DNA from: Bacteroidaceae bacterium
Lineage (GTDB): Bacteria > Bacteroidota > Bacteroidia > Bacteroidales > Bacteroidaceae
Direction of reading: 5' to 3'
DNA length: 64,000 nucleotides
NCBI GenBank assembly: GCA_017469525.1
Contig: JAFUGG010000020.1
Span: 1 to 64,000 of the forward strand
The position numbers and the translations under genes are program-made. Positions 23,425-32,446 of the stretch are shown here, piece by piece. A model generated the notes under the pieces. The model did not search any database. It was not told where the DNA came from and saw only the letters and a list, made by a program, of their open reading frames with translations. How positions within the stretch are numbered: the first letter of the stretch is position 1; every line of letters starts with the position of its first letter.

Positions 23425-23455
23425 CAAAATTATCTATTTTGTGAGAAATAACAAA
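23425..23455 (-). promoter_or_regulatory. Promoter with almost no leader
   Basis: Minus strand TTTG (23452-23455), 19 nt, TAATTTTG (23425-23432). The last base of the -7 box is only 7 nt before the ATG at 23417, so the predicted transcript would be nearly leaderless. Confidence 0.7.
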
Positions 23456-23520
23456 GAATTGCTTGTCGTTTTGAGGATTTTTAACTAACTTTGCACGTCA
23501 AACAATCAAAACAATTGTGT

Positions 23521-24924
23521 ATGACTATTGCTATTGTTACCTTGATGCTGCTCGGCTACCTGCTCATCTGCACCGAACACATCACCCGCATCAACAAGGC
23601 CACCGTGGCGCTCTTCTGCGGTGTATGGGGATGGGTGCTCTACGTCTGCGTAGGCCCCTACTATGTCGAAACGCTTCACGATGCAGGGTTTCAAGAATTC
23701 CTTGGCAGTCAGGACTATAGCATACAGGCCATAAACGAGTACATTAGGCAAAAAGTTTTCGCCACACACATCGCCCAGCTTACCAGCGTCGTGATGTATC
23801 TGCTGACAACGATGGCGATAGTGAACGTGCTGGCAGACAACGGATGCTTCGACCTCGTGGCAAAGCTCTGCCGAAGCCGCAGCACGTGGGTCGTCGTCAC
23901 CATGACAGCTCTGTGCAGTTTCGGCCTGAGCGCCAATCTGGACAACCTGACCTCTGCCGTCGTCATGCTGATGGTGATGAACCAAATCGTGGTCAACCAT
24001 AGGCAGCGCATGCTCCTTGGAGCCATCATCGTGATTGCCACGAACTGCGGCGGCTGCTTCACCGTCATTGGCGACGTCACGTCCCTACTCGTCTGGACAC
24101 GCGGCGCCGTCACTCCCACCAACTACACCGCTGCGCTCGTCCTGCCCGCGCTCTTCGCCACAATCGTCCCCACCTACCTCATCGGCAGGCGGCTTCCACC
24201 GCACCTCGACCTGAAGCGAAGCAGCGTGATGGGCTACCGAGGCGACGATGCCGACATGAAACTCTGGCAGCAAATACTGATGCTCTTCCTCGGAATCGTC
24301 GGACTTTGGTTTGTACCGACGTTCTACAGACTGACGAACCTGCCTCCCTTCCTTGGTGCCCTCTGCGTACTTGGCGTGCTCTGGGTGGTGAATGAAATCA
24401 TCAACCGCAAGCGCATCCTCAGCGACCAACCCCTCGGAAACCGCACGAACCGCAGCCTGCAATACGAGGTGATGCAGATGATTATGTTCTTCCTCGGCAT
24501 AGGCCTCTCGGTGGACATACTCATCGAAGTAGGCGCGATGGACAGCGTCAGGAACTGGTGCGACCAGTATATCCATAATATATATATAATGTCACTCGTT
24601 CTGGGAGCCGTCAGCGCAGTGATGGACAACATTGCCCTCGTCATTAGCGGCATTTCCATCTATCCCGTGCTGGACGGAACGACGGGCGGAATGACCGAAT
24701 ACATGCAGAGCTTCGTCGAGAACGGACAGTACTGGCACCTCATCACGCTGAGCGGCTGCGTAGGCGGCTGCCTATTGCCCATAGGCAACACAGCAGGCTA
24801 TGCGCTCATGAAGGCAGAGGATGTCACCATTTGGTGGTACTTGAAACACATCACCTGGAAGGTGCTTCTTGGTTGGTTCGTCAGCCTCGGCATCTACTTC
24901 CTCGTGGACTATTTCCTGAGATAA
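23521..24924 (+). CDS. nhaD: NhaD-type Na+/H+ antiporter
   Basis: 467 aa, about 12 membrane segments, ion-transporter superfamily. I start at the ATG at 23521; the upstream TTG start would overlap the TAACTTTGC box at 23486. NhaD-like blocks: LSANLDNLTSAVVMLMVMNQ, NCGGCFTVIGDVTSLLVWTR, GAVSAVMDNIALVISGISIY and GCVGGCLLPIGNTAGYAL, with paired Asp-Asn motifs in both half-repeats. Exchanges Na+ or Li+ for protons. Followed by inverted heptamer blocks and then dbpA. Confidence 0.88.
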   Translation: MTIAIVTLMLLGYLLICTEHITRINKATVALFCGVWGWVLYVCVGPYYVETLHDAGFQEFLGSQDYSIQAINEYIRQKVFATHIAQLTSVVMYLLTTMAIVNVLADNGCFDLVAKLCRSRSTWVVVTMTALCSFGLSANLDNLTSAVVMLMVMNQIVVNHRQRMLLGAIIVIATNCGGCFTVIGDVTSLLVWTRGAVTPTNYTAALVLPALFATIVPTYLIGRRLPPHLDLKRSSVMGYRGDDADMKLWQQILMLFLGIVGLWFVPTFYRLTNLPPFLGALCVLGVLWVVNEIINRKRILSDQPLGNRTNRSLQYEVMQMIMFFLGIGLSVDILIEVGAMDSVRNWCDQYIHNIYIMSLVLGAVSAVMDNIALVISGISIYPVLDGTTGGMTEYMQSFVENGQYWHLITLSGCVGGCLLPIGNTAGYALMKAEDVTIWWYLKHITWKVLLGWFVSLGIYFLVDYFLR

Positions 24925-24940
24925 TTCATAGGGGTTAGTG

Positions 24941-25023
24941 GTCAGAGGTTAGAGGTTAGAGAACACTTCTGCCCTTAACCAGCAACCTATACTATCCTCT
25001 AACCCCTAACCTCCAACCCCTAA
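24941..25023. repeat. Inverted heptamer blocks between nhaD and dbpA
   Basis: GTCAGAG-GTTAGAG-GTTAGAG (24941-24961) faces the complementary block CCTCTAA-CCCCTAA-CCTCCAA-CCCCTAA (24996-25023). Both have a 7-bp period and can fold back on each other. The dbpA start also sits in a TATGAAC-TATGAAC doublet. Could attenuate or terminate between the two genes. Confidence 0.7.
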
Positions 25024-25035
25024 CCACCATACATT

Positions 25036-26343
25036 ATGAACTATGAACTGAGTAGGCTGGGCATCTCTGCCCTCAACGCCATGCAGCAGGACATGCTCGC
25101 CACGGCTCGCAAGGGCGCATCCGTCGTGCTTCTGAGTCCCACGGGCTCTGGCAAGACGCTTGCTTATCTATTGCCTCTGATTGAGAAACTCGACGCAAAG
25201 AGCGACGACCTGCAGGCTCTCGTCATAGTTCCCTCCAGGGAACTGGCGATTCAAACAGCCGACGTAGCCCGAAGGCTGTGTTCCGAGCTCCGTGTCGCTG
25301 CTTGTTACGGCGGAAGGCCGGCAATGGAAGAGCATCAGCAGATGCGCGGTCTCAAGCCGCATCTTGTAGCTGCAACGCCCGGACGGCTGCTCGACCATCT
25401 GCAGAAAGGCAATCTGCTGACGCAGAACGTCAGCACACTCGTCATCGATGAATTCGACAAGTCCCTCGAGTTGGGCTTCCGCGAGCAAATGCGCGACATT
25501 ATCTCCCTCCTACCCCACCTGCAGCAACGCATCCTCCTCTCTGCCACCGATAGCGAAGACATCACGTCGTTCGTAGGAACAGACCGTCACGTCCGCCTTA
25601 ACTTCCTTGATGAAGAGGGCGACGACCGCATCAGGCTCCTGGTGGTCAAGTCACCAGAAAAGGACAAGCTTCAGACCTTGTATCGCCTGCTTTGTACACT
25701 CGGGACACAGAAAAGCCTTGTTTTCGTGGGTTACAGGGAGAGCGTGGAGCGTGTAGGAGATTTCCTCGAAAAGCAAGGATTGATGGCTGACATCTTCCAC
25801 GGAGGCATGGAACAACGCGACCGCGAACGGGCGCTCTATCGTTTTATGAACGGCTCATCGAACGTCCTCGTCAGCACCGACCTCGCTTCCCGAGGCTTGG
25901 ACATCACGGATGTCGATAATGTCATCCACTACCACCTGCCATCTAATGAAGAAGCCTGCACGCATCGGAACGGCCGCACGGCAAGATGGGACATGAACGG
26001 AAACGCCTATTTCATCCTCGGACCTGAGGAACATCTGCCGGAATACATCAGCGATGAAGTCGAGACCCTTGCCCTGCCAGCCCGAGTTCCTGCTCCGCAG
26101 AAGCCGCTCTGGGTGACATTATATATAGGTAAGGGCAAGAAGGATAAGATAAGTCGAGGCGACATCGTAGGCTTCCTCACCAAACAAGGCGGCCTCGAAG
26201 CCAGCCAGATTGGTCGCATTGATGTGCTCCCACATTGGTCGTATGTAGCAGTGGAACGCAGCATTTCCCGCGAACTCCTCGCTCGCATCAAAGGTCTCAA
26301 GATTAAGGGACTGAAGACGATTTATGCCATTGCAGGCAACTAA
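25036..26343 (+). CDS. dbpA: DbpA-like ATP-dependent RNA helicase
   Basis: 435 aa DEAD-box protein. Motif I SPTGSGKT, Ia VPSRELA, Ib ATPGRLLDHL, motif II DEFD (Phe in place of Ala), motif III LSAT, motif V STDLASRGLD, motif VI HRNGRTAR. The C-terminal ~75 residues (VTLYIGKGKKDKISRGDIVG ... IGRIDVLPHWSYVAVER) form a DbpA-type RNA-binding domain, which in E. coli targets helix 92 of 23S rRNA for late 50S assembly. The start MNYEL is encoded by a heptamer doublet. Confidence 0.9.
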   Translation: MNYELSRLGISALNAMQQDMLATARKGASVVLLSPTGSGKTLAYLLPLIEKLDAKSDDLQALVIVPSRELAIQTADVARRLCSELRVAACYGGRPAMEEHQQMRGLKPHLVAATPGRLLDHLQKGNLLTQNVSTLVIDEFDKSLELGFREQMRDIISLLPHLQQRILLSATDSEDITSFVGTDRHVRLNFLDEEGDDRIRLLVVKSPEKDKLQTLYRLLCTLGTQKSLVFVGYRESVERVGDFLEKQGLMADIFHGGMEQRDRERALYRFMNGSSNVLVSTDLASRGLDITDVDNVIHYHLPSNEEACTHRNGRTARWDMNGNAYFILGPEEHLPEYISDEVETLALPARVPAPQKPLWVTLYIGKGKKDKISRGDIVGFLTKQGGLEASQIGRIDVLPHWSYVAVERSISRELLARIKGLKIKGLKTIYAIAGN

Positions 26344-26388
26344 ATATTGCACAAAACGAGTGTTTAGTGTGCATTTTTCTTTAAAAAA

Positions 26389-26421
26389 CTTGCACAATCT
26401 AAGGAATTGTGTTACCTTTGC
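26389..26421 (+). promoter_or_regulatory. Promoter of the OmpP1/FadL gene
   Basis: CTTG (26389-26392), 20 nt, TACCTTTGC (26413-26421); ATG at 26451 with AAAGG about 10 nt upstream. Confidence 0.62.
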
Positions 26422-26450
26422 AGCCGATTTTAACCAATTAAAGGTAAAAG

Positions 26451-27803
26451 ATGAAGAAAACAATCCTTAGTTTAATGGCATTTGCAGCTGTCAGCAGCGC
26501 ATTTGCAGGTGGTCTCCTGACCAACACAAACCAGAATGCAGCCTTCGTTCGTAACTTCGCTCAGGAAGGCAAGATTGACATCACAAGTATCTACGCCAAC
26601 CCTGCCGGCGGCGCATTCCTCGAGAATGGATGGCACTTGAGCCTCAACAACCAGACAGCCTTCCAGCGTCGAATCATCGATACGACTTTCCCGCTCTTCC
26701 AATACAACACCTCTAATCCCACTCCGACCCACCATTTCGTGGGTAAAGCTACTGCCCCTACCATTCCTTCCATTACCGCTTCTTATAATAAGGACAAGTG
26801 GAGCGTGTCGGCACACTTTGCCATCAGCGGCGGCGGCGGCAAGTGCGAGTTCGACAACGGACTGGGTTCCTTCGAAGCTGCCTACGCAGGAGTGCTCTAT
26901 CAAATGGCTCCCGCTCTTCTGCCGCCAGGTGTAACATTCCAAGGATACACGGTCAACAGCTTTATGAAAGGCAAGTCCTACCACTTTGGCCTACAACTGG
27001 GTGGAACATACAAGTTCACCGACAACATTGCAGGATTTGTGGGAGTACGCGGACTGTATGCAACATCCAACTACAACGGAGCAGTCAACCCCTCTGCCAC
27101 CACGAATGTTGGCAACATTCCCCTCAACAACTACGGCATCGACCTTAACTGCGACCAAACAGCCTTTGGCGTGGCCATTATCCTCGGTGTTGACTGGAAG
27201 ATAAACGACAAATGGAATGTTTCTGCGAAATATGAGACTCCTACCAGGCTGAACCTCAAGAATAAGAGCGAGATTATTGTTGTGGATGATTTGGTAAAAG
27301 AAAAGGCAGCCGGCATCCTCAGCCAGTTCGAAGACGGCAAGAAGGTTCGCGAGGACGTCCCCGCTATGCTTGCCTTGGGCGCACAGTACTCTCCAATTGA
27401 GAAAGTTCGCCTGAACGCCGGCTACCATCAATTCTTCGACAAAGTCTCCACAAAGTTCCTCAACAAGGAGGACCTCATCAGCCACAACACCCACGAGTTC
27501 CTTCTCGGTGCCGAATACGACATCTGCAAGTGGCTCACCATTTCAGGTTCTTGGGAAACAACGCTTTATGGTATGGATGACGAGTTCATGAACGACCTCT
27601 CCTTCAACCTCTCTAACCACATGGTGGGTGCAGGCTTTCGCATCAACGCTACCCAGCGTTTCAGCATCGACGTGGGCTATATGTGTACGTTCTACAACAG
27701 CCGAGGCGTAACTGACCCTGAACCTAAATGGAATGGAATGAAATATGACCTCTACGACCGCAAGAACCATACCTTCGGCATCGGCGTTAACCTCGACCTC
27801 TAA
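26451..27803 (+). CDS. OmpP1/FadL/TodX-family outer membrane transporter
   Basis: 450 aa. The signal peptide (MKKTILSLMAFAAVSSAFA) is followed at once by the FadL-type N-terminus GGLLTNTNQNAAFVRNFAQE and SIYANPAGGAFLENG. The rest alternates short hydrophobic and polar strands as in a 14-strand barrel, ending in a terminal aromatic/aliphatic strand (HTFGIGVNLDL). Imports hydrophobic compounds. Its own promoter; downstream come a 22-bp array and a strong terminator. Confidence 0.92.
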   Translation: MKKTILSLMAFAAVSSAFAGGLLTNTNQNAAFVRNFAQEGKIDITSIYANPAGGAFLENGWHLSLNNQTAFQRRIIDTTFPLFQYNTSNPTPTHHFVGKATAPTIPSITASYNKDKWSVSAHFAISGGGGKCEFDNGLGSFEAAYAGVLYQMAPALLPPGVTFQGYTVNSFMKGKSYHFGLQLGGTYKFTDNIAGFVGVRGLYATSNYNGAVNPSATTNVGNIPLNNYGIDLNCDQTAFGVAIILGVDWKINDKWNVSAKYETPTRLNLKNKSEIIVVDDLVKEKAAGILSQFEDGKKVREDVPAMLALGAQYSPIEKVRLNAGYHQFFDKVSTKFLNKEDLISHNTHEFLLGAEYDICKWLTISGSWETTLYGMDDEFMNDLSFNLSNHMVGAGFRINATQRFSIDVGYMCTFYNSRGVTDPEPKWNGMKYDLYDRKNHTFGIGVNLDL

Positions 27804-27889
27804 TTTCACCAGCTAAGTTACAAAAGATGGCGTGTCGAATTGACCAAGATGGCGTGTTAAGTTTATTAACTTAACGTGCCTCGTTTCAA
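27802..27889. repeat. 22-bp-periodic array, four units
   Basis: Starts within the stop codon of the OmpP1 gene. Units 2 and 3 share AAGATGGCGTGT and relate to unit 7 of the mltG-res array (AAGATGGCACGCCGAGTTGG), so unit families are shared between loci. Units 1 and 4 are more diverged but keep the phase. A terminator follows after 14 nt. Confidence 0.72.
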
Positions 27890-27903
27890 CGCCTGATACT
27901 TCT

Positions 27904-27939
27904 ACACCGTTCGAATGAAAAGTCGAACGGTGTTTTTTT
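27904..27939 (+). terminator. Intrinsic terminator after the OmpP1/FadL gene
   Basis: ACACCGTTCGA (27904-27914) pairs perfectly with TCGAACGGTGT (27923-27933), followed by a run of T to 27939. Confidence 0.9.
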
Positions 27940-27949
27940 GCTTGTTTAT

Positions 27950-27981
27950 TTTGTAATCTCAACTAAAGTTCGTACCTTTGC
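27950..27981 (+). promoter_or_regulatory. Promoter of the ileS operon
   Basis: TTTG (27950-27953), 19 nt, TACCTTTGC (27973-27981), exact consensus, 33 nt before the ileS ATG. Confidence 0.8.
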
Positions 27982-28013
27982 ACCCCATAAAGAAAATATA
28001 ATTCAAAACCGAT

Positions 28014-31000
28014 ATGAGCAAGAGATTCACAGAACGCAATAAGCTTAATCTGAGCGACGTCAATAAGGAAGTGCTCAGGCAGTGGGACGAGGAAGACGTG
28101 TTCCACCAGAGTATGTCCGAGCGAGAAGGCTGTCCATCGTTCATCTTCTACGAAGGACCTCCATCGGCCAACGGACATCCGGGCATTCATCATGTCCTGG
28201 CACGCAGCATCAAGGACACCTTCTGCCGCTTCAAGACGATGAAAGGCTACCAGGTGAAACGCAAGGCAGGCTGGGACACACACGGACTGCCCGTTGAGCT
28301 TGGCGTGGAGAAAGAACTTGGCATCACGAAGGAAGACATCGGCAAGAGCATCAGCATCGAGGAGTACAACCGCAAGTGCCGCGAGAATGTGATGATGTAC
28401 ACCAGCGAATGGACCGACCTCAGCCACAAGATGGGCTACTGGGTGGACATGGAGCACCCCTACATCACCTACGACAACAAGTACATCGAGACGCTTTGGT
28501 GGCTCCTGAAGCAGCTTTACCAGAAGGACCTCCTCTATAAGGGCTACACCATCCAGCCGTATTCTCCCGCCGCAGGAACAGGTCTGTCGAGCCACGAGCT
28601 CAACCAGCCAGGCTGCTACAGGGACGTGAAGGACACCACGGTTACGGCGCAGTTTAAGACCCTCTCTAACTCCCCCTTAAAGGGGGAGGATAAGAAGTCT
28701 CCCTTTAAGGGAGATTTAGAGGGTCTTCCTGTTTATATCCTTGCTTGGACGACGACGCCATGGACTTTGCCTTCCAACACAGCCCTCTGCGTCGGCCCAA
28801 AGATTGACTATGTTGCCGTCAAGGGAAGCAATCCATATACTGGCGAACAGGCCATCTATATCCTTGCCGAAGCTCGACTCTCTGCCTACTTCCAAGCCGA
28901 GGAAGGCAAGGAACTCGATATTGTATGGCGAGGCAAAGGTACCGACCTCATTGGCATGAAGTACGAACAACTCTTCCCCTGGGTAAAACCATGTGCCCTC
29001 GAGGACGGCAAGGCAGTCGACAAGAGTGCAGAAGCCTTCCGCGTCATTCCCGGTGATTACGTCACGACAGAAGACGGTACCGGCATCGTACACATCGCCC
29101 CGACCTTCGGCGCAGACGACGCCAAGGTGGCAAAGGATGCAGGCATCCCAAGCCTCTTCGTCATCGACAAGGCTGGCGACACGCGTCCGATGGTGGACTT
29201 CACAGGCAAATACTTCGTAAAGGACGATATGGATGCAGCCTTCGTCGAGACTTGCGTCAACGACAGCTATTGGGCACATTCCGGCGACTTCGTCAAGAAT
29301 GCCTACGACCCAAAGTATGCCGACTTGGACGAGAAGGCACTTGCAAAGACAGAAGACCTGAACATCGTCCTCTGCATGGAAATGAAGCAGGCTGGCACCG
29401 CCTTCAAGATTGAGAAGCACGTCCATAACTATCCGCACTGCTGGCGCACGGACAAGCCTGTCCTCTACTACCCTCTCGACTCTTGGTTCATCCGTTCATC
29501 GGCAGCCAAAGAGCGCATGATGGAACTCAACAACACCATTCTCTGGAAGCCAGAAAGCACAGGCACAGGTCGCTTCGGCAAATGGCTTGAGAACCTCAAC
29601 GACTGGAACCTCAGCCGCTCACGTTATTGGGGCACACCACTTCCTATTTGGCGCAACAAGGAAACTCGCGAAGAGATATGCATCGGCTCTGTAGAAGAGT
29701 TGTACAACGAAATAGAGAAAGCTGTCGCTGCTGGCGTGATGCCAAGCAATCCCCTTAAGGAGAAAGGCTTCGTGCCTGGTGATATGAGTCAGGAGAACTA
29801 CGACCGCATCGACCTTCACCGTCCTTATGTCGACCAGATTTGGCTTGTCGGCAAGAGCGGTGCTGTGTTGAAGCGCGAACTTGACCTCATTGATGTTTGG
29901 TTCGACTCGGGTGCCATGCCTTATGCCCAGATACACTATCCCTTCGAGAACAAAGAGTTGCTCGACAAGGGAACAGCCTTCCCCGCTGACTTCATTGCAG
30001 AAGGCGTCGACCAGACACGTGGTTGGTTCTACACGCTCCACGCCATCGCCACGATGGTCTTCGACAGCGTCGCCTACAAAGCCGTCATCAGCAATGGCCT
30101 CGTGCTCGACAAGAACGGCATGAAGATGTCGAAGCGCCTCGGCAACGCCGTCGATCCCTTCGGAGCCATCGAGAAGTACGGAAGCGACGCCGTCCGCTGG
30201 TACATGATAACAAACTCAGCTCCTTGGGACAACCTGAAGTTCGACGAAGAAGGCGTGCAGGAAGTGAGCCGCACATTCTTCGGCAAGCTCTTCCAGACAT
30301 ATTCTTTCTTGACGATGTATGCCAATGTGGACGGCTGGTGCTACAAGGAACCGGATGTTCCCATGAACGAGCGTCCCGAAATGGACCGTTGGATACTCTC
30401 CTGCCTGAACAGCCTCATTCGTGAGGTTGAGCAATGCTACGAAGACTACGAGCCAACAAAGGCAGGCCGACTGATTCAAAGCTTTGTGGTCGACAACGTG
30501 AGCAACTGGTTCGTTCGTCTCTCGAAGAAACGTTTCTGGGGTTCTGCCATGAGCCTCGACAAACTGAGCGCTTATCAGACGCTCTATACTTGCCTTGAGA
30601 CAGTTGCACGCTTGATGGCTCCCATCGCTCCTTATTACGCCGACCGCCTTTGGCGAGACTTGAACGACGCAACGGGACGAGGCGAGACAAAGAGCGTACA
30701 CCTTGCCAAGTTCCCCATTGCAGACGATGCAAAGATAGACCAAGAGCAGGAACAACGCATGGCTCTCGCCCAGCAGGTGACGAGCATGATTCTTTCTCTC
30801 CGCAAGAAGGAGCAGATAGTCGTAAAGCAACCTCTGCAACGCATTGCCATCCCTGCCACAAGTGCCGAGCAGCAGCAGCGCATCCTGGCCATGAAGCAAC
30901 TCATCCTGGACGAAGTGAACGTCAAGGAACTCGAGTTCGTTGAGGCTCAGGGAATGCTCGTCAAGCAGGTGAAGTGCAACTTCCGCACGATGGGCAAGAA

Positions 31001-31439
31001 GTTCGGCAAGCTCATGAAGAGCGTCAACGCAGCAGTTCTGGCCATGAGCCAAGAGCAGATTGCTGAGCTCGAAGCGAAGGAACATCTGCCCCTCAAGCTT
31101 GATACAGGCGAAGAAGTGACCGTTGACCTCGAGGACATTGAAGTCTTCAGCCAAGACATCCCAGGGTGGAGCGTCGCCAACGAAGGCACTCTGACCGTTG
31201 CCCTCGACCTGACCATCACCGAGGACTTGCGGTTGGAAGGTGTTGCACGCGAACTTATCCGCAGCATCCAAACGCTTCGCAAGGACAGCGGCTTCGACAT
31301 CACCGACCGCATCAACGTCACTTTGCCCGAGACAGAAGACAACCGCACTTGCCTCAGCAAGTTCAGCGACTACATTGCATCACAGGTTCTTGCCAACAAC
31401 ATTACGCTTGGCACAGAACTAAAAGTTAGCAAAATATAA
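28014..31439 (+). CDS. ileS: Isoleucyl-tRNA synthetase
   Basis: 1141 aa class I synthetase. HIGH-type motif PSANGHPGIHHVLARS (~50-65), editing-domain WTTTPWTLPSNTALCVG, and KMSKR in GMKMSKRLGN (~703). The eukaryote-like long form usual in Bacteroidetes. A palindromic element (28656-28727) is read in frame as KTLSNSPLKGEDKKSP plus FKGDLEGL (residues ~215-238), just before the CP1 editing domain; the surrounding sequence is well conserved, so the insert probably forms a surface loop. First gene of an operon with dksA-like, lspA and DUF4296 genes. Confidence 0.97.
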   Translation: MSKRFTERNKLNLSDVNKEVLRQWDEEDVFHQSMSEREGCPSFIFYEGPPSANGHPGIHHVLARSIKDTFCRFKTMKGYQVKRKAGWDTHGLPVELGVEKELGITKEDIGKSISIEEYNRKCRENVMMYTSEWTDLSHKMGYWVDMEHPYITYDNKYIETLWWLLKQLYQKDLLYKGYTIQPYSPAAGTGLSSHELNQPGCYRDVKDTTVTAQFKTLSNSPLKGEDKKSPFKGDLEGLPVYILAWTTTPWTLPSNTALCVGPKIDYVAVKGSNPYTGEQAIYILAEARLSAYFQAEEGKELDIVWRGKGTDLIGMKYEQLFPWVKPCALEDGKAVDKSAEAFRVIPGDYVTTEDGTGIVHIAPTFGADDAKVAKDAGIPSLFVIDKAGDTRPMVDFTGKYFVKDDMDAAFVETCVNDSYWAHSGDFVKNAYDPKYADLDEKALAKTEDLNIVLCMEMKQAGTAFKIEKHVHNYPHCWRTDKPVLYYPLDSWFIRSSAAKERMMELNNTILWKPESTGTGRFGKWLENLNDWNLSRSRYWGTPLPIWRNKETREEICIGSVEELYNEIEKAVAAGVMPSNPLKEKGFVPGDMSQENYDRIDLHRPYVDQIWLVGKSGAVLKRELDLIDVWFDSGAMPYAQIHYPFENKELLDKGTAFPADFIAEGVDQTRGWFYTLHAIATMVFDSVAYKAVISNGLVLDKNGMKMSKRLGNAVDPFGAIEKYGSDAVRWYMITNSAPWDNLKFDEEGVQEVSRTFFGKLFQTYSFLTMYANVDGWCYKEPDVPMNERPEMDRWILSCLNSLIREVEQCYEDYEPTKAGRLIQSFVVDNVSNWFVRLSKKRFWGSAMSLDKLSAYQTLYTCLETVARLMAPIAPYYADRLWRDLNDATGRGETKSVHLAKFPIADDAKIDQEQEQRMALAQQVTSMILSLRKKEQIVVKQPLQRIAIPATSAEQQQRILAMKQLILDEVNVKELEFVEAQGMLVKQVKCNFRTMGKKFGKLMKSVNAAVLAMSQEQIAELEAKEHLPLKLDTGEEVTVDLEDIEVFSQDIPGWSVANEGTLTVALDLTITEDLRLEGVARELIRSIQTLRKDSGFDITDRINVTLPETEDNRTCLSKFSDYIASQVLANNITLGTELKVSKI
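28656..28727. repeat. Composite palindromic element in frame inside ileS
   Basis: 72 nt (24 codons). Outer arms AAGACCCTCTCTAA and TTTAGAGGGTCTT are inverted. Inside are two hairpins: CTCCCCCTTAAAGGGGGAG (28669-28687) and TCTCCCTTTAAGGGAGA (28698-28714). The architecture, two hairpins closed by an outer stem, is the same as the malQ insert although the bases differ. Confidence 0.82.
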
Positions 31440-31453
31440 TAAAGTAAAAAGAT

Positions 31454-31840
31454 ATGGAAGAAAACAAAGTAAGGTACTCCGACGAGGAGCTCGAGGAGTT
31501 CCGCCAGCTCATCAACGAGAAACTGGCAGTTGCAAAGAGCGACTACGAGATTCTCATGAAGAAGATTAACGGCGACGGCGTGGACGAGGCGGAAACGCAC
31601 TCCACCTATCATACGCTCGAAGAGGGCAGCGAGACGCTTTCGAAAGAAAGCCTCATGAACGAGGTGATGCGTGCCCAGAAGTTTATCACAGGTCTTCAGG
31701 CCGCCCTTGTCCGTATTCAGAACAAGACATACGGCATCTGCCGCGAGACAGGGAAGCTGATTCCGAAGGAACGCCTTCGTGCTGTTCCCCACGCTACTCT
31801 CAGCATTGAAGCAAAGCAAGCACGCGACAAGAAGCACTAA
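31454..31840 (+). CDS. DksA/TraR-family protein with a degenerate zinc finger
   Basis: 128 aa. The long coiled-coil helix pair (DEELEEFRQLINEKLAVAKS and EEGSETLSKESLMNEVMRAQ) and the C-terminal IQNKTYGICRETGKLIPKER match DksA/TraR proteins that reach into the RNA polymerase secondary channel. Only one Cys of the usual four-Cys finger remains (YGICRETG), a degeneracy I associate with Bacteroidetes members. Follows ileS by 14 nt and is one base short of lspA, so it is operonic. Confidence 0.9.
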   Translation: MEENKVRYSDEELEEFRQLINEKLAVAKSDYEILMKKINGDGVDEAETHSTYHTLEEGSETLSKESLMNEVMRAQKFITGLQAALVRIQNKTYGICRETGKLIPKERLRAVPHATLSIEAKQARDKKH

Positions 31841-32446
31841 ATGACTCGCAAGCAAGCACAAGCCCTGACCACTGCAGCTCTGGCTGTAGGTATTGTCTGC
31901 ATCGACCAAGTCATTAAGGTTGCGGTCAAGACAGGCATGTATCTGCACGAGAGCATTCGGGTGACGGACTGGTTCTACATTCTCTTCACCGAGAACGACG
32001 GCATGGCTTTCGGCATGGAGGTCATTCCCAAATGGTTCTTGACCTCGTTCCGCATCGTGGCTGTGATACTTCTTTCCTGGTACATATTTCGTTGTATTAA
32101 GAAGGGCATCAGCTGGGGCTATCTTGTTTGCTTGACCTTGATAACTGCCGGAGCAGCAGGCAACATCTTCGACTGCTTGTTCTACGGGATGATATTCAAC
32201 AACCCGCCAGCTCCCTTTAGAGCAGAACTTGTTCCGTGGGGCACAGGTTACGGGCAGATGATGCTGGGGCAAGTGGTGGACATGTTTTACTTTCCGCTGG
32301 TGGAATGGGATTGGCCTTCCAGCCTTCCCTTCATCGGCGGCGAGCACTTCATCTTCTTCAGCCCCATCTTCAACTTTGCCGATGCCAGCATCTCATGCGG
32401 CGTCATTGCGCTCATTCTCTTCTTCAATCAGAAAGTGTTCCGATGA
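31841..32446 (+). CDS. lspA: Lipoprotein signal peptidase II
   Basis: 201 aa, four membrane segments. Catalytic Asp residues lie in AGAAGNIFDCLFYG and FSPIFNFADASISCG. Longer than proteobacterial LspA because of a Bacteroidetes-type insert (NPPAPFRAELVPWGTGYGQM). Removes signal peptides from prolipoproteins. Starts immediately after the dksA-like stop and overlaps the next gene by 4 nt; that next gene encodes a lipoprotein. Confidence 0.95.
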   Translation: MTRKQAQALTTAALAVGIVCIDQVIKVAVKTGMYLHESIRVTDWFYILFTENDGMAFGMEVIPKWFLTSFRIVAVILLSWYIFRCIKKGISWGYLVCLTLITAGAAGNIFDCLFYGMIFNNPPAPFRAELVPWGTGYGQMMLGQVVDMFYFPLVEWDWPSSLPFIGGEHFIFFSPIFNFADASISCGVIALILFFNQKVFR

